Source: Christensenella sp034926635 | GTDB lineage: Bacteria; Bacillota; Clostridia; Christensenellales; Christensenellaceae | Assembly (NCBI GenBank): GCA_034926635.1 | Contig: JAYFQX010000013.1 | Span: 1 to 64,000 of the forward strand | DNA length: 64,000 nt | Reading direction: 5' to 3' | Part shown: positions 18,184-26,499 of the stretch, one piece after another | Layout: every line of letters starts with the position of its first letter | Position numbering within the stretch: the first letter of the stretch is position 1 | Position numbers and translations under genes: made by a program | Notes under the pieces: generated by a model | Told to the model about the DNA's origin: nothing | Databases searched by the model: none | Seen by the model: the letters and a program-made list of their open reading frames with translations, nothing else

Positions 18184-18625
18184 TTATTTTCTAACATGAA
18201 GTACATTGCTATGATCAGCTTTCCCGTATTGCTTTTTAAATTCTTCCCGCTTCATCCCGCGAACAAATGTCACTGCAATTATCAACGCTGCCACGCATAG
18301 GATCGCCGAAAATAAAAACGACATATGTATGCCGTAAACGCCGTTTTTCGCCATATTATTCACAGGGGCGCGGTTGGTCGTTACGGCATTACCATTACCC
18401 TCAAAGCAGATCCAATCACCGTCGGATGTGTAAAACTATAATCACTCAGGTTTGTAGACGTAAGCAGTAATCCACCGAAGCCAAGCGATGATAAAAGGAT
18501 AGAAGCTTTACCGAAGCCACTGTCCGAGTCTGACAGAAATATTGAGGCCTGCGACAACCTTAGGCAGCGCGGAAGCCAGCAGCGTCTGGGTTAAGACCCA
18601 ACAAACGTTTCCAATAGCATCATAT
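18184..18625 (-). pseudogene. Ruined MFS drug exporter (DHA2/EmrB-QacA type)
   Basis: Reading the minus strand in pieces gives recognisable exporter fragments. An N-terminal piece LASALPKVVAGLNIS (about 18540-18590) matches the first-helix region of DHA2 transporters. A middle piece GKASILLSSLGFGGLLLTST (about 18450-18510) follows almost at once, so most of the protein is deleted. The last helix HMSFLFSAILCVAALIIAV and a charged tail end at a TAA at 18184-18186. A stop near 18386 and at least one frame change break it. No start codon or ribosome site remains. The rest of the 18085-18802 gap holds two terminators and nothing else I can identify. Confidence 0.75.
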
Positions 18626-18750
18626 AAATTATCGGCAAATACCTCTTTTCAATGCCCAATCTTTCATACTCTTTACTTTTACAAATTATCCGATGAAAAG
18701 CAACAGTACTTATGTTATTCCCCTATAAAACGGTTGTCAATCACAACACA

Positions 18751-18783
18751 AAAGCCGGGTACTTCTTAAATGCACCCGGCTTC
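18751..18783 (-). terminator. Terminator after the FtsX-type permease
   Basis: AAGCCGGGT and ACCCGGCTT form a 9-bp perfect stem around a 13-base loop and are followed by TTGTGTT on the minus strand. It lies 19 bases beyond the permease stop. Confidence 0.8.
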
Positions 18784-18802
18784 TCATGAATTTTCATCTT
18801 AT

Positions 18803-21800
18803 TTATTCAATAGATTTCATGGATTCCACCATATCAATCTTTTTAAGTTTGAAATGCAATACAAAATTCACGATAAAAGCAAATACCATGGTGAGCGCGC
18901 CTGCATATAAGAATGCTGTAAATGGAATTTCCGGCGCAAACATCACAATATCGACCTCTGCCGTCGCAATCACAAACTTCTCCAGAAAAACTCCTGCGAT
19001 CAGTCCCACAAACATCCCGATCACAGCGGAGATCGTATTTTCCCGATAGATATAAGCCGAGACTTCCCCATCATAGAAGCCCAACACTTTGATGGTGGCA
19101 AGCTCGCGCATTCGTTCCGTCACATTGATATTTACCAAGTTATACATTACAATAAACGCCAGTGCCCCCGCAGAAATAATCAGTACTAGCACGATGCTCC
19201 CCAGGCTATCCACAATATCGCTGAACTGCTTTACAGTACTGTTCGCATAAGAGAGTCCTTCCACATTATCATAGCTGAGCAGCTTCTCTGAAAGCGCGCT
19301 TAAATCCGCCCCCTCCGTCATATTGAGTACGAATGCATTCACCGGAGCGTCATGTCCAAAAACAGAGCTGTAATATTCCGGTGTCATATACACATAGTTC
19401 ATCGTATAATTTTCCGTAATTCCCACAATTGTGACAGTTGCATTGTTTCCATCTGCATCTGTCAGCATAAAAGTATCTCCCGTTTTTAAATTCAAGAGCT
19501 TCGCCAACTTCTCATTTACGATTGCACCGTCATTACCGAGTGTCAGCGGCGTATGCCCATCGCGTGTCCGCAATGTAACATATTCCGAAATCTGCGAAGG
19601 CTGTTCGGGCACATAAGTGCTTACACTGATTTTATCGCCGTTTGATTTTGCATCCATCGCTTGATAGGAAAGCATCATATCATTTTTTACGTTCGGTGTA
19701 TTTTCGATCTCGCTGCGCAATTGGCTGATTCCGTCGGCGGTAATATCGCTGTCCAGCGCGCCCATCGCATCATAAACAAAAATTTCCTGAAATTGTTTTG
19801 ATACAATAGAACCGATGGAATATTGCAAGCCGAATCCCGTCAGCATGAGCGCCGTACAGCCTGCGATTCCGATTACCGTCATCAATACACGCTTTTTATA
19901 GCGAAAGATATTACGAATAGTTACTTTCTGCGTAAAATTAAGTTTTTTCCAAAACCATGTCCATTTTTCCAGCAATACACGTTTTCCGGACGGCGGCGCT
20001 TTTGGTCTCATGAGCTGTGCAGGTTGTTCCGATAACTCTTTATAACCTGCTGCCCACGCCGAAATTCCCGTAACCGCAACCGCTGCCGCCGTGCACCACA
20101 ATGCATAATCCCAACGGAACGGCAACATGGCATCCGGCATAAAGTACCGCATATGATATGCGCTTATAATCACCGACGGGAAAAGTGTAAACCCAATAAT
20201 AAGACCGATCACACTGCCAATCAGGCTCGCGGAAATCGCATACCATAAATACTTTGCCATGATCGTTCGCTTGGAATATCCCAAGGCTTTCAGCGTTCCA
20301 ATTTCTGTCCGTTTTTCTTCCACCATACGTGTCATAGTCGTCAGGCACACAAGCGCCGCAACCAGAATAAAGAACATCGGAAACACCTGCGCGATGGCAT
20401 CCACTTTTTCCGCATCGTCTTGATAACCCGAATATCCCGGATTATCATTTCTGTCCCAGACATACCATACAGGTTTTTTTACATCGTTTAATTTTTGTTC
20501 CGCATCGGTGATCTCTTTTTGTCCATCCGCAATTTTTTGATCAGCCTCTGCTTTTCCTTCATCATACTCCTTCCGGGCATCGTCTAATTTTGTTTGCCCA
20601 TCCGCGAGCTTTGTCTCTGCTTCCGCAAGTGCCTGCGCCCCTGTTTCTTTTTGACTGTCAAGCTCCGCCTGTCCGGCTTCTATCTGCTGCTGCGCCTCCG
20701 CAAACTGTGCCGGTGCGGCATCCAGCTCCTGTTTCGTAGAGTCCAAAAGCGTTTTTGTTTCATCCAGTTTTATTTTGGTATTGTCAAGCTGCTGCTGCGT
20801 CGCATCTAGCGCAGCATAACCTTGCGTAATTCCCTCGTTCAACTGCGTAATCGCATCTTTTGCCTGCTGTAAATTCGTCTCCTGCGTATCCAGTCCCGTT
20901 GAAATCGCCCCAAGCATTCCGACAATCTGTGCTTTCAGCGTCTCTTTCTGCACAGGAAACGCCGTCGGATCCATCGCCACATACTGCTGTAAAAGCGTCT
21001 GAATACTCGGGCTGCCGGCCGGTAGAAGCGCGTCCAAACCAGCCGATGCGGCAATTACCGCCGCAACCTCTGCCGGCGGATTTGCCGTATAATCGTTTTC
21101 ATAGGCTGCAACAACCCCGCTGATGGAAGCGATCAAGCTACGGGTGTCACTGATTTGTTTTTCTCCATCATCTACTTGTTTTTGAAGCGCGTCCCTTTGC
21201 GTCACAAACCCGCTTAATTTTTGCAGCGCTGCAGGTTTTTCTGCTTCAAATTGTGCAAGCCCCGCATTATATTGCGTGAGACCGTCTTCGTATTGCGCGA
21301 GACCGTCCTTATATTGCGTAAGACCGTCCTCATATTTCTGCCGTTGGCTTTCCAGCTCGGCGCGCGCATCATCCAGCTTCTTTTGTGCCGCGGCAATCTG
21401 CGTGTTATATTCCTTACGGCTTGCCTCAAGCTTCTGCCCGCCATCTGCAATTTCTTGCTGCGCATCGCTGATCTTCTGCTGTCCATCCGCAAGCTCGGCA
21501 TCTGCCTCTGACTGCCCGTCTGCAAGCTCTTTCTTCGCGTCGTCTATCTTTTGCTGTGCTTCCGTCATAATTTCACGATAACGCTCAGACTCGCGTGTGA
21601 CGGCAACCTCCTCAAACCGCTCGTCAATGCTTTTAACCGCATCTTTATATGGCTGCTCGAAAGGCGAAAGCCCCTGCGTTTCATCCATCGTAAGGTATAC
21701 ATCCGTATAAACGTCAAGCTTAAAATCTTCCTTCGGGATCATCATAAAGGCGTCGATTTCCCCATCACCGATTTGCGTCTTTCCCCGGTCAAACGCAATA

Positions 21801-22363
21801 AAAGAAGAAGATTCCACAATTCCCACGATTTGATACGTGCTAACCTTAAGGGTATCTGTAATCTCCTCGTCCTCTTTTCCCGCAATCAAAGACACGGTAT
21901 TTCCGATTGCGAACTCTTCGGGGGAATGGATATTTTTTTCTACAACACATTCGCCCGGCGCTTCCGGAAAACGTCCTTCCTTCAAAACCGGCTTATTTAA
22001 CGTATTCGGGTCATTCTGATCAGTCTGAGTATCCAAAGAAAGCACCTTGACAATCGTATCGGATTTTTCTCCTTCGCCAATAAAAGCGTCTACCGAATAA
22101 GCCGGCATCATTCCCCGTATGCCGGACACTTCCTCAATCGCCTTTAAATCATTGTCATTAAAACCGTAAGTGGAAATAAGATGCACGTCCGCAAGGGCGG
22201 TATCTTCATAATAATGTTCCATCGTGAGCTTCATATCCGGGCAGGTCGCCTTTACTCCTGCAAAAAAACCGACGCCCAGGGCTACAATCCCCAAAATGGA
22301 AAAAAACCTATTTCGGCTGCGCCATATTTCACGCAGCGTCTCTTTGATCAGGTTAGAATTCAT
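18803..22363 (-). CDS. Large FtsX-domain ABC transporter permease with coiled-coil insert
   Basis: An 1186-residue membrane protein. An N-terminal segment (ILGIVALGVGFFAG, near 23-36) precedes an extracytoplasmic region. A long Ala/Asp/Gln/Lys-rich coiled coil spans roughly 265-640, with repeats such as LADGQQKISDAQQEIADG and a short heptad run YKDGLAQYEDGLTQYNAG. Two FtsX-type membrane blocks follow: three helices near 660-790 (TMTRMVEEKRTEIGTLKALG) and another block at the C terminus (NVTERMRELATIKVLGF), with a MacB-like domain between them. It starts directly after the ATPase stop (TAAATG). Proteins of this architecture occur in Firmicutes, but their cargo is mostly unknown. Confidence 0.85.
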   Translation of the reverse strand: MNSNLIKETLREIWRSRNRFFSILGIVALGVGFFAGVKATCPDMKLTMEHYYEDTALADVHLISTYGFNDNDLKAIEEVSGIRGMMPAYSVDAFIGEGEKSDTIVKVLSLDTQTDQNDPNTLNKPVLKEGRFPEAPGECVVEKNIHSPEEFAIGNTVSLIAGKEDEEITDTLKVSTYQIVGIVESSSFIAFDRGKTQIGDGEIDAFMMIPKEDFKLDVYTDVYLTMDETQGLSPFEQPYKDAVKSIDERFEEVAVTRESERYREIMTEAQQKIDDAKKELADGQSEADAELADGQQKISDAQQEIADGGQKLEASRKEYNTQIAAAQKKLDDARAELESQRQKYEDGLTQYKDGLAQYEDGLTQYNAGLAQFEAEKPAALQKLSGFVTQRDALQKQVDDGEKQISDTRSLIASISGVVAAYENDYTANPPAEVAAVIAASAGLDALLPAGSPSIQTLLQQYVAMDPTAFPVQKETLKAQIVGMLGAISTGLDTQETNLQQAKDAITQLNEGITQGYAALDATQQQLDNTKIKLDETKTLLDSTKQELDAAPAQFAEAQQQIEAGQAELDSQKETGAQALAEAETKLADGQTKLDDARKEYDEGKAEADQKIADGQKEITDAEQKLNDVKKPVWYVWDRNDNPGYSGYQDDAEKVDAIAQVFPMFFILVAALVCLTTMTRMVEEKRTEIGTLKALGYSKRTIMAKYLWYAISASLIGSVIGLIIGFTLFPSVIISAYHMRYFMPDAMLPFRWDYALWCTAAAVAVTGISAWAAGYKELSEQPAQLMRPKAPPSGKRVLLEKWTWFWKKLNFTQKVTIRNIFRYKKRVLMTVIGIAGCTALMLTGFGLQYSIGSIVSKQFQEIFVYDAMGALDSDITADGISQLRSEIENTPNVKNDMMLSYQAMDAKSNGDKISVSTYVPEQPSQISEYVTLRTRDGHTPLTLGNDGAIVNEKLAKLLNLKTGDTFMLTDADGNNATVTIVGITENYTMNYVYMTPEYYSSVFGHDAPVNAFVLNMTEGADLSALSEKLLSYDNVEGLSYANSTVKQFSDIVDSLGSIVLVLIISAGALAFIVMYNLVNINVTERMRELATIKVLGFYDGEVSAYIYRENTISAVIGMFVGLIAGVFLEKFVIATAEVDIVMFAPEIPFTAFLYAGALTMVFAFIVNFVLHFKLKKIDMVESMKSIE

Positions 22364-23068
22364 TTACCAGTCAATCTCCTCTATCGGTCTTGGGTTCTCG
22401 TTTAGCCGGACTGACTCCACTTTACTGTTACGCAAAGTGATAATACGATCCGCCATTGGCGTAATCGCATGGTTATGCGTAATCAATACCACTGTCATAT
22501 TCTTATTTCTGCAGGTATCCTGCAGAAGCTGTAAGATATTTTTCCCTGTCTCCGAATCCAGTGCGCCGGTAGGTTCGTCGCAAAGCAGCAACTTTGGATT
22601 TTTTGCCAATGCCCGGGCAATGGATACACGCTGCTGCTCCCCACCGGAAAGCTGCGCCGGAAAGTTATTGAGCCTTTCGCCGAGCCCAACTTCACGCAGA
22701 ACCTCTTCAGCATCCCGAGGTTCCTTGCAAATCTGTGTTGCCAATTCTACGTTTTCTTTTGCCGTCAAGTTCTGCACCAGGTTATAAAACTGAAAAACAA
22801 AGCCGATATCATACCGTCTATATTCCGTCAACTGCTTTGGCGTATAGCTGCTGACCAATGCGCCATCAACCAAAATCGTTCCTTCATCGCAATGATCCAT
22901 CCCGCCGAGAATGTTCAACACTGTTGTTTTTCCTGCGCCGGACGACCCGACAATGACAGCAAATTCCCCTTTTTCTATTTCAAATGAAACGCCGTTGGAG
23001 GCAGTAATCGTCACTTCTCCCATGCGATACCGTTTATATACATCCTGTAAGGTTACAAAACTGCTCAT
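22364..23068 (-). CDS. ABC transporter ATP-binding protein (MacB/LolD type)
   Basis: A 234-residue ATPase from the ATG at 23068 (MSSFVTLQDVYKRYRMGEVTITASNGVSF), which has AGGG nine bases upstream. Walker A is GSSGAGKT, the signature LSGGEQQRVSIARAL, Walker B LLLCDEPTGALD, and the switch histidine lies in VLITHNH. This is the MacB/LolD/SalX group that pairs with FtsX-type permeases as a mechanotransmission machine rather than a classical transporter. The partner is the large permease that begins at the next base. Confidence 0.92.
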   Translation of the reverse strand: MSSFVTLQDVYKRYRMGEVTITASNGVSFEIEKGEFAVIVGSSGAGKTTVLNILGGMDHCDEGTILVDGALVSSYTPKQLTEYRRYDIGFVFQFYNLVQNLTAKENVELATQICKEPRDAEEVLREVGLGERLNNFPAQLSGGEQQRVSIARALAKNPKLLLCDEPTGALDSETGKNILQLLQDTCRNKNMTVVLITHNHAITPMADRIITLRNSKVESVRLNENPRPIEEIDW

Positions 23069-23253
23069 GTAACGTTTCCCTGCTTCTTTCTTAAATTCAT
23101 ATATTTGTACTAATGTATAGTATATCACAAGTATGAATTGAATTTGAAATCTTATGCTCTCGTTTTCAATTTTTATTCATAATTCAAACTATTTTTATAT
23201 ACGTCACAAATTTATTTACAAACATTTTCGAATATTGTATAATAAATGCTATT

Positions 23254-23329
23254 GGGGCATTAGCGCAGTTGGTAGCGCACAACACTGGCAGTGTTGGGGT
23301 CAGGAGTTCGAATCTCCTATGCTCCACCA
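23254..23329 (+). tRNA. tRNA-Ala (anticodon GGC)
   Basis: A full cloverleaf of 76 bases including an encoded CCA. The acceptor stem GGGGCAT/ATGCTCC contains the G3-U70 wobble pair that marks alanine tRNAs. The anticodon arm CAACA-CTGGCAG-TGTTG places GGC at 34-36. The T arm AGGAG-TTCGAAT-CTCCT is perfect. The accessory fragment at 23400 begins right behind it. Confidence 0.97.
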
Positions 23330-23333
23330 CAAA

Positions 23334-23378
23334 AAAATCCGAACCCTGTACCGATTGGCGAAGGGATCGGATTTTTTG
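23334..23378 (+). terminator. Terminator after tRNA-Ala
   Basis: AATCCGA and TCGGATT, extended inward by ACCCT/AGGG, form a stem and are followed by TTTTTGTTTTG. It starts five bases after the CCA end. Confidence 0.75.
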
Positions 23379-23399
23379 TTTTGTTTCATTAATTATTAG

Positions 23400-24505
23400 T
23401 CCGAATTTTATCTTAAGCTATCAGTACAATTAATTGCAGGCTTTTTTAATCAATTAAAGGAACAACAAGAAAAATTGAAATTGGAGGATATTGATACTAA
23501 CAGCGTGCTTGAAAAACTGAATCAAGAATTACTGCAATCAAAAAGAAAAATTAGTGCTCAAGAAGTCATTTCTTCTTTTCCTGTAACTATATGCCCGATT
23601 TGCATGAATGAACTCACAAAAGCAGAGTTAATAGAAGGATTATGTCCACATTGTAAAACTAATTCACTTGAACAAAGAATTGAACAAATTGCTTCATATC
23701 GAAAGCTCATTGAAGACTCTATAAAGGAAGCCCAAAGTTTAAAAAAGAATAATAGTGATGAACTACGTGAGATAAATAAAGAATTAAATCAGCAAACAAA
23801 AGAAATGGAAAGGCTCGAACACGCATATTTTGAAAAAATAACTGAATTAAAAACTCCTCTGGATAATTTAATCGCTGAGTTGAAATCAAAAATCGAGCAA
23901 TTATCTAATAGGGAATATTTACTCAAGGATTATCTCAGTACTTTGATAAAATTAGATACTGCTAAAAACACTAGGGACGCGCTAAACGATGAAATAAAAG
24001 ACTTGCAAGAACAATTTGAAGATGCCAATCGTAAGAGTGTTAATGATATTGAGGTTTTTGGCAATTGGCAAAGTTTGTTTAAAAATTTATTAAACTATAT
24101 TAATGGATCATATGTTGATGCATCAATCGATTCTGAAGAATATATACCATTAATAAATGGACTTTCACTGCATCGGCTTTCTCAAGAAAGTATGAAAGTC
24201 ATGGCAAGATTATCATATATTTTATCACTCGCGTTATACAATACTTATTATAATAGAGAAATAAATAGTATAGGATTCGCAATATTTGACTCGCCAAGAG
24301 ACAAAGATCTTGATTTAGATAAATATGGTAATTCCTTGAAAAAGTCGACACTATAATAAAAGGACAAATTATACTTACGGGGAGCGTAAAAGACAAACAA
24401 ATATACGCTACTGCATTTGGCGAAGAATATTTCTTGCCAACTTTATTTGGAATAGATAGATTATTAAAGGTTCAAAAAGTTAATCCCGATAATTCTATAA
24501 ATTAA
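23400..24505 (+). pseudogene. Truncated, frameshifted coiled-coil P-loop ATPase (C-terminal part)
   Basis: The frame is open from 23400, just after a stop, with no ATG or ribosome site; the only in-frame start candidates are weak, such as TTG at 23475. The product has long coiled coils around two CxxC pairs (CPICMNEL and CPHCKTN, about 40-60 residues in), like the zinc-hook area of Rad50-type proteins. A Walker-B-like segment IGFAIFDSPRDKDLD lies near the end. The frame stops at 24356, but one missing base near 24330 restores a reading that continues QIILTGSVKDKQIYATAFGE to a stop at 24505. It is therefore the 3' end of a large ATPase gene that lost its N terminus, probably from a defence or repair element. 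Confidence 0.7.
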
Positions 24506-24512
24506 TATCGTA

Positions 24513-25046
24513 TTAGTAATATGCATTTCTCACCATAGAAAATTCAAAAGTTTGCGGATCAATAAAGATTGTCTCCATATGTTTTTTCCGTGCATATTGA
24601 ACAGTCTGCATAGAGCCACTATTTGGGTTATTCCTATCGCATATAGCCAGCAAAAGTTGACTGCGATCTACCATTTCATAATTCCGTCTTTTATAACAAT
24701 CCCGCGAATATCGTTCAGCAAGTATTTTGCAGCCGTTAGCCTGCAATAATATGTGTCTCTGACGCTCGATGTCATCTTTACTCCACTTAGCTGTATAGCT
24801 CTTAAATGGCAATAGACAATACAATTCAAGATGACCAAAACGCTTACGCAAATCTAAGAGGATTTCAGAAGCCCACATATCGACCCCACGCGCCCCGCCG
24901 ACAATGAATTGATCATATCCACTGTTATAAAGGCTCTCAAAAGTTAGTTTCATTTCTTCTTTTAATTCTTTACAATCTGAAGAATCTTCTTTAAAATAAA
25001 ACTTTTCCGGCCTATGCCCTGTTATCGCACAAGTTAAATGATCCAT
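24513..25046 (-). CDS. SLOG-domain (YpsA/DUF1273-like) protein
   Basis: A 177-residue Rossmann-like protein. The start CAITGHRPEKF, the glycine loop FIVGGARGVDMWASE near 47-61 and the late QLLLAICDRNNPNSGSMQTVQYAR stretch are the pattern of the YpsA/YspA group within the SLOG superfamily. These domains bind nucleotides or nucleotide-derived ligands and are common in phage and defence neighbourhoods; no activity has been firmly assigned. Start follows AAGGGG. It is six bases behind the small gene 25053-25286 and converges with the ATPase fragment, leaving only seven bases between their ends. Confidence 0.75.
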   Translation of the reverse strand: MDHLTCAITGHRPEKFYFKEDSSDCKELKEEMKLTFESLYNSGYDQFIVGGARGVDMWASEILLDLRKRFGHLELYCLLPFKSYTAKWSKDDIERQRHILLQANGCKILAERYSRDCYKRRNYEMVDRSQLLLAICDRNNPNSGSMQTVQYARKKHMETIFIDPQTFEFSMVRNAYY

Positions 25047-25052
25047 CCATCG

Positions 25053-25286
25053 TTACCCCTTCAGATTGGAATTTATTTCATGATTCACTATAAAGACAAT
25101 CAATTCTTCCGGCGTCGGATATTCGCCTTTGCATGGAATTTGCTTCCAATAGGCTCTGATCTGTTCATCAGGATTGGAATACCCTTCAATGATCGCTTTT
25201 TCCATTTCTTTTATTGTTTCTTCAACACTCATACCATGTTGTTTAGCAACAGCTTTGATTGCCTGCTTTTCCTTGTTTCTATTCAT
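25053..25286 (-). CDS. Small protein resembling the Spo0A C-terminal domain
   Basis: A 77-residue protein from the ATG at 25286 (MNRNKEKQAIKAVAKQHGMS), chosen because AAGGAG lies five bases before it. The middle, VAKQHGMSVEETIKEMEKAIIEGYSNPDEQIRAYWKQIP in parts, recalls small proteins described as Spo0A C-terminal-like, a helical DNA-binding fold. It shares its transcript with the SLOG gene and is divergent from the XRE regulator. Whether it binds DNA is not known. Confidence 0.5.
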   Translation of the reverse strand: MNRNKEKQAIKAVAKQHGMSVEETIKEMEKAIIEGYSNPDEQIRAYWKQIPCKGEYPTPEELIVFIVNHEINSNLKG

Positions 25287-25308
25287 AGTTACTCCTTCCA
25301 ATATGTGT

Positions 25309-25395
25309 AAGAAGTCTAATTAGATTTCTTAGAGCTTATAAACATAGTCTACCCAGACTAAACTTATATTGTCAAGAGTAAAGAAAATTTCTTTA
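25309..25395. promoter_or_regulatory. Three inverted repeats between the small gene and the XRE regulator
   Basis: Positions 25309-25330 form AAGAA..TTCTT around a TCTAATTAGA palindrome. Positions 25345-25360 are TAGTCT-ACCC-AGACTA. Positions 25379-25395 are TAAAGAA-AAT-TTCTTTA. All lie in the 134-base divergent space, so they are candidate operators for the XRE protein. The first and third share the AAGAA/TTCTT element; the middle one differs. Confidence 0.5.
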
Positions 25396-25420
25396 ATTCA
25401 GATGGTGATAGGAGCAAAAT

Positions 25421-25651
25421 ATGGATAGAAAAGAATACGGAACAATTCGCATTAAGCTAGATGAGTTGATTAAAAAATCTGGGCTTAGTAAGAACAAATT
25501 AAGCCATAGAGCGGAAATGCAGCGGACGCAAATTAACCATTATTGCAATAACGAGATAACAAGGCTTGATATTGATGTCTTATCAAGAATATGTACGGTA
25601 TTAAATTGTAAAATAGGCGATCTTCTAGAATTTATTCCGCCTAAAAAATGA
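25421..25651 (+). CDS. Small XRE-family helix-turn-helix regulator
   Basis: A 76-residue protein consisting almost only of a Cro/C1-type domain: IRIKLDELIKKSGLSKNKLSHRAEMQRTQINHYC, then IDVLSRICTVLNCKIGDLLEFIP. This short form is typical of regulators in mobile or accessory regions. AGGAG lies seven bases before the ATG. It is divergent from the small protein and SLOG pair and followed at once by a terminator. Confidence 0.88.
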   Translation: MDRKEYGTIRIKLDELIKKSGLSKNKLSHRAEMQRTQINHYCNNEITRLDIDVLSRICTVLNCKIGDLLEFIPPKK

Positions 25652-25690
25652 GAAAAGCGCGATCCCACTTGTTGCGGGATCGCGCTTTTC
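25652..25690 (+). terminator. Terminator after the XRE gene
   Basis: GAAAAGCGCGATCCC and GGGATCGCGCTTTTC form a 15-bp perfect stem that begins right after the stop codon. The T content is within the stem end (CTTTTCTTGTC). A+T-rich sequence without a gene fills 25691-25811. Confidence 0.85.
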
Positions 25691-25811
25691 TTGTCAGACT
25701 TTTGCTTCTTCTTTCACCTTGCAAATACTTCTTTTTCCTAACCACTTTCAAAATACCTTGGAACAATTTATATAAAATTGTTCCATAATTCAGGTTGTAT
25801 AAGCAAAAATA

Positions 25812-25845
25812 AAATCCCTACAAACCACATGGTTGAGGGATTTTT
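25812..25845 (-). terminator. Terminator of the tRNA operon
   Basis: AAAATCCCTACAAACC pairs with GGTTGAGGGATTTT around ACAT, with one mismatch region, and sits directly behind the CCA end of tRNA-Lys in the minus direction. Confidence 0.8.
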
Positions 25846-25922
25846 TGGTGCGCCTCCAGGGATTCGAACCCTGGACACCCTGATTAAGAGTCAGGTGCTC
25901 TAGCCAACTGAGCTAGAGGCGC
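25846..25922 (-). tRNA. tRNA-Lys (anticodon CTT)
   Basis: A 77-base cloverleaf with encoded CCA. The acceptor GCGCCTC pairs with GAGGCGC, the anticodon arm is CCTGA-CTCTTAA-TCAGG, and the T arm is CCAGG-GTTCGAAT-CCTGG in outline. Last gene of a five-tRNA array. Confidence 0.96.
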
Positions 25923-25930
25923 AAATAAAA

Positions 25931-26004
25931 TGGAGCGGGTGATGGGAATCGAACCCACGTAGCCAGCTTGGAAGGCTGGAACTCTACCATTGAGTTACAC
26001 CCGC
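25931..26004 (-). tRNA. tRNA-Gly (anticodon TCC)
   Basis: A 74-base cloverleaf with CCA. Acceptor GCGGGTG/CACCCGC; anticodon arm CCAGC-CTTCCAA-GCTGG places TCC at 34-36. Eight bases upstream of tRNA-Lys in the same array. Confidence 0.96.
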
Positions 26005-26070
26005 AAAGAGCACACCTAAAAACATAAAACCACCAAACGCCTTATCCCCTACTTTCACATAGCGGATAAA

Positions 26071-26144
26071 TGGAGCGGGTGATGGGAATCGAACCCACGT
26101 AGCCGGCTTGGGAAGCCGGTGCTCTACCATTGAGCTACACCCGC
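26071..26144 (-). tRNA. tRNA-Gly (anticodon CCC)
   Basis: Same acceptor and T arm as the neighbouring Gly gene, so a duplicate that changed anticodon: the arm is CCGGC-TTCCCAA-GCCGG, anticodon CCC. 74 bases with CCA. A 66-base spacer separates it from the TCC gene. Confidence 0.95.
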
Positions 26145-26217
26145 GTTTCAGTTCCGGTGATATCCCGCTTAAAATTCTTGTTCCCGCCAAAAGCAGGAAC
26201 AAAAATCAAAGTTTCGA

Positions 26218-26292
26218 TGGAGCGGAAGACGAGATTCGAACTCGCGACATTCGCCTTGGCAAGGCGACGCTCTACCACTGAGCCACTCCCGC
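26218..26292 (-). tRNA. tRNA-Gly (anticodon GCC)
   Basis: A 75-base cloverleaf with CCA. Acceptor GCGGGAG/CTTCCGC with one G-U pair; anticodon arm TCGCC-TTGCCAA-GGCGA, anticodon GCC. It has a different body from the other two glycine tRNAs. Confidence 0.96.
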
Positions 26293-26305
26293 ATAAAAAT
26301 TGAAT

Positions 26306-26389
26306 TGGTGCGGGCGAAAGGATTTGAACCTTCACGCCTATGGCACTAGAACCTAAATCTAGCGCGTCTGCCAATTCCGCCACGCCCGC
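26306..26389 (-). tRNA. tRNA-Leu (anticodon TAG)
   Basis: An 84-base type II tRNA with CCA and a long variable arm. Acceptor GCGGGCG; anticodon arm CTAGA-TTTAGGT-TCTAG gives TAG. First gene of the array in transcription order. Confidence 0.96.
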
Positions 26390-26499
26390 GCAATTCTGCG
26401 CTCATAACGCGCAAGAATTATTATATAGATTTTTCATAAAGTTGTCAAGCAAAAAACAATAATCCCGCCTGAAAAATTAAAGCTTGCAGTAGGAATTAC

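Noticed and set aside
23330..24505. Integrated prophage or ICE behind tRNA-Ala
   Set aside because: No integrase, structural gene or duplicated tRNA end is visible; only a small gene patch remains.
26005..26383. Small minus-strand frames across the tRNA array
   Set aside because: They are translations of tRNA sequences and spacers.
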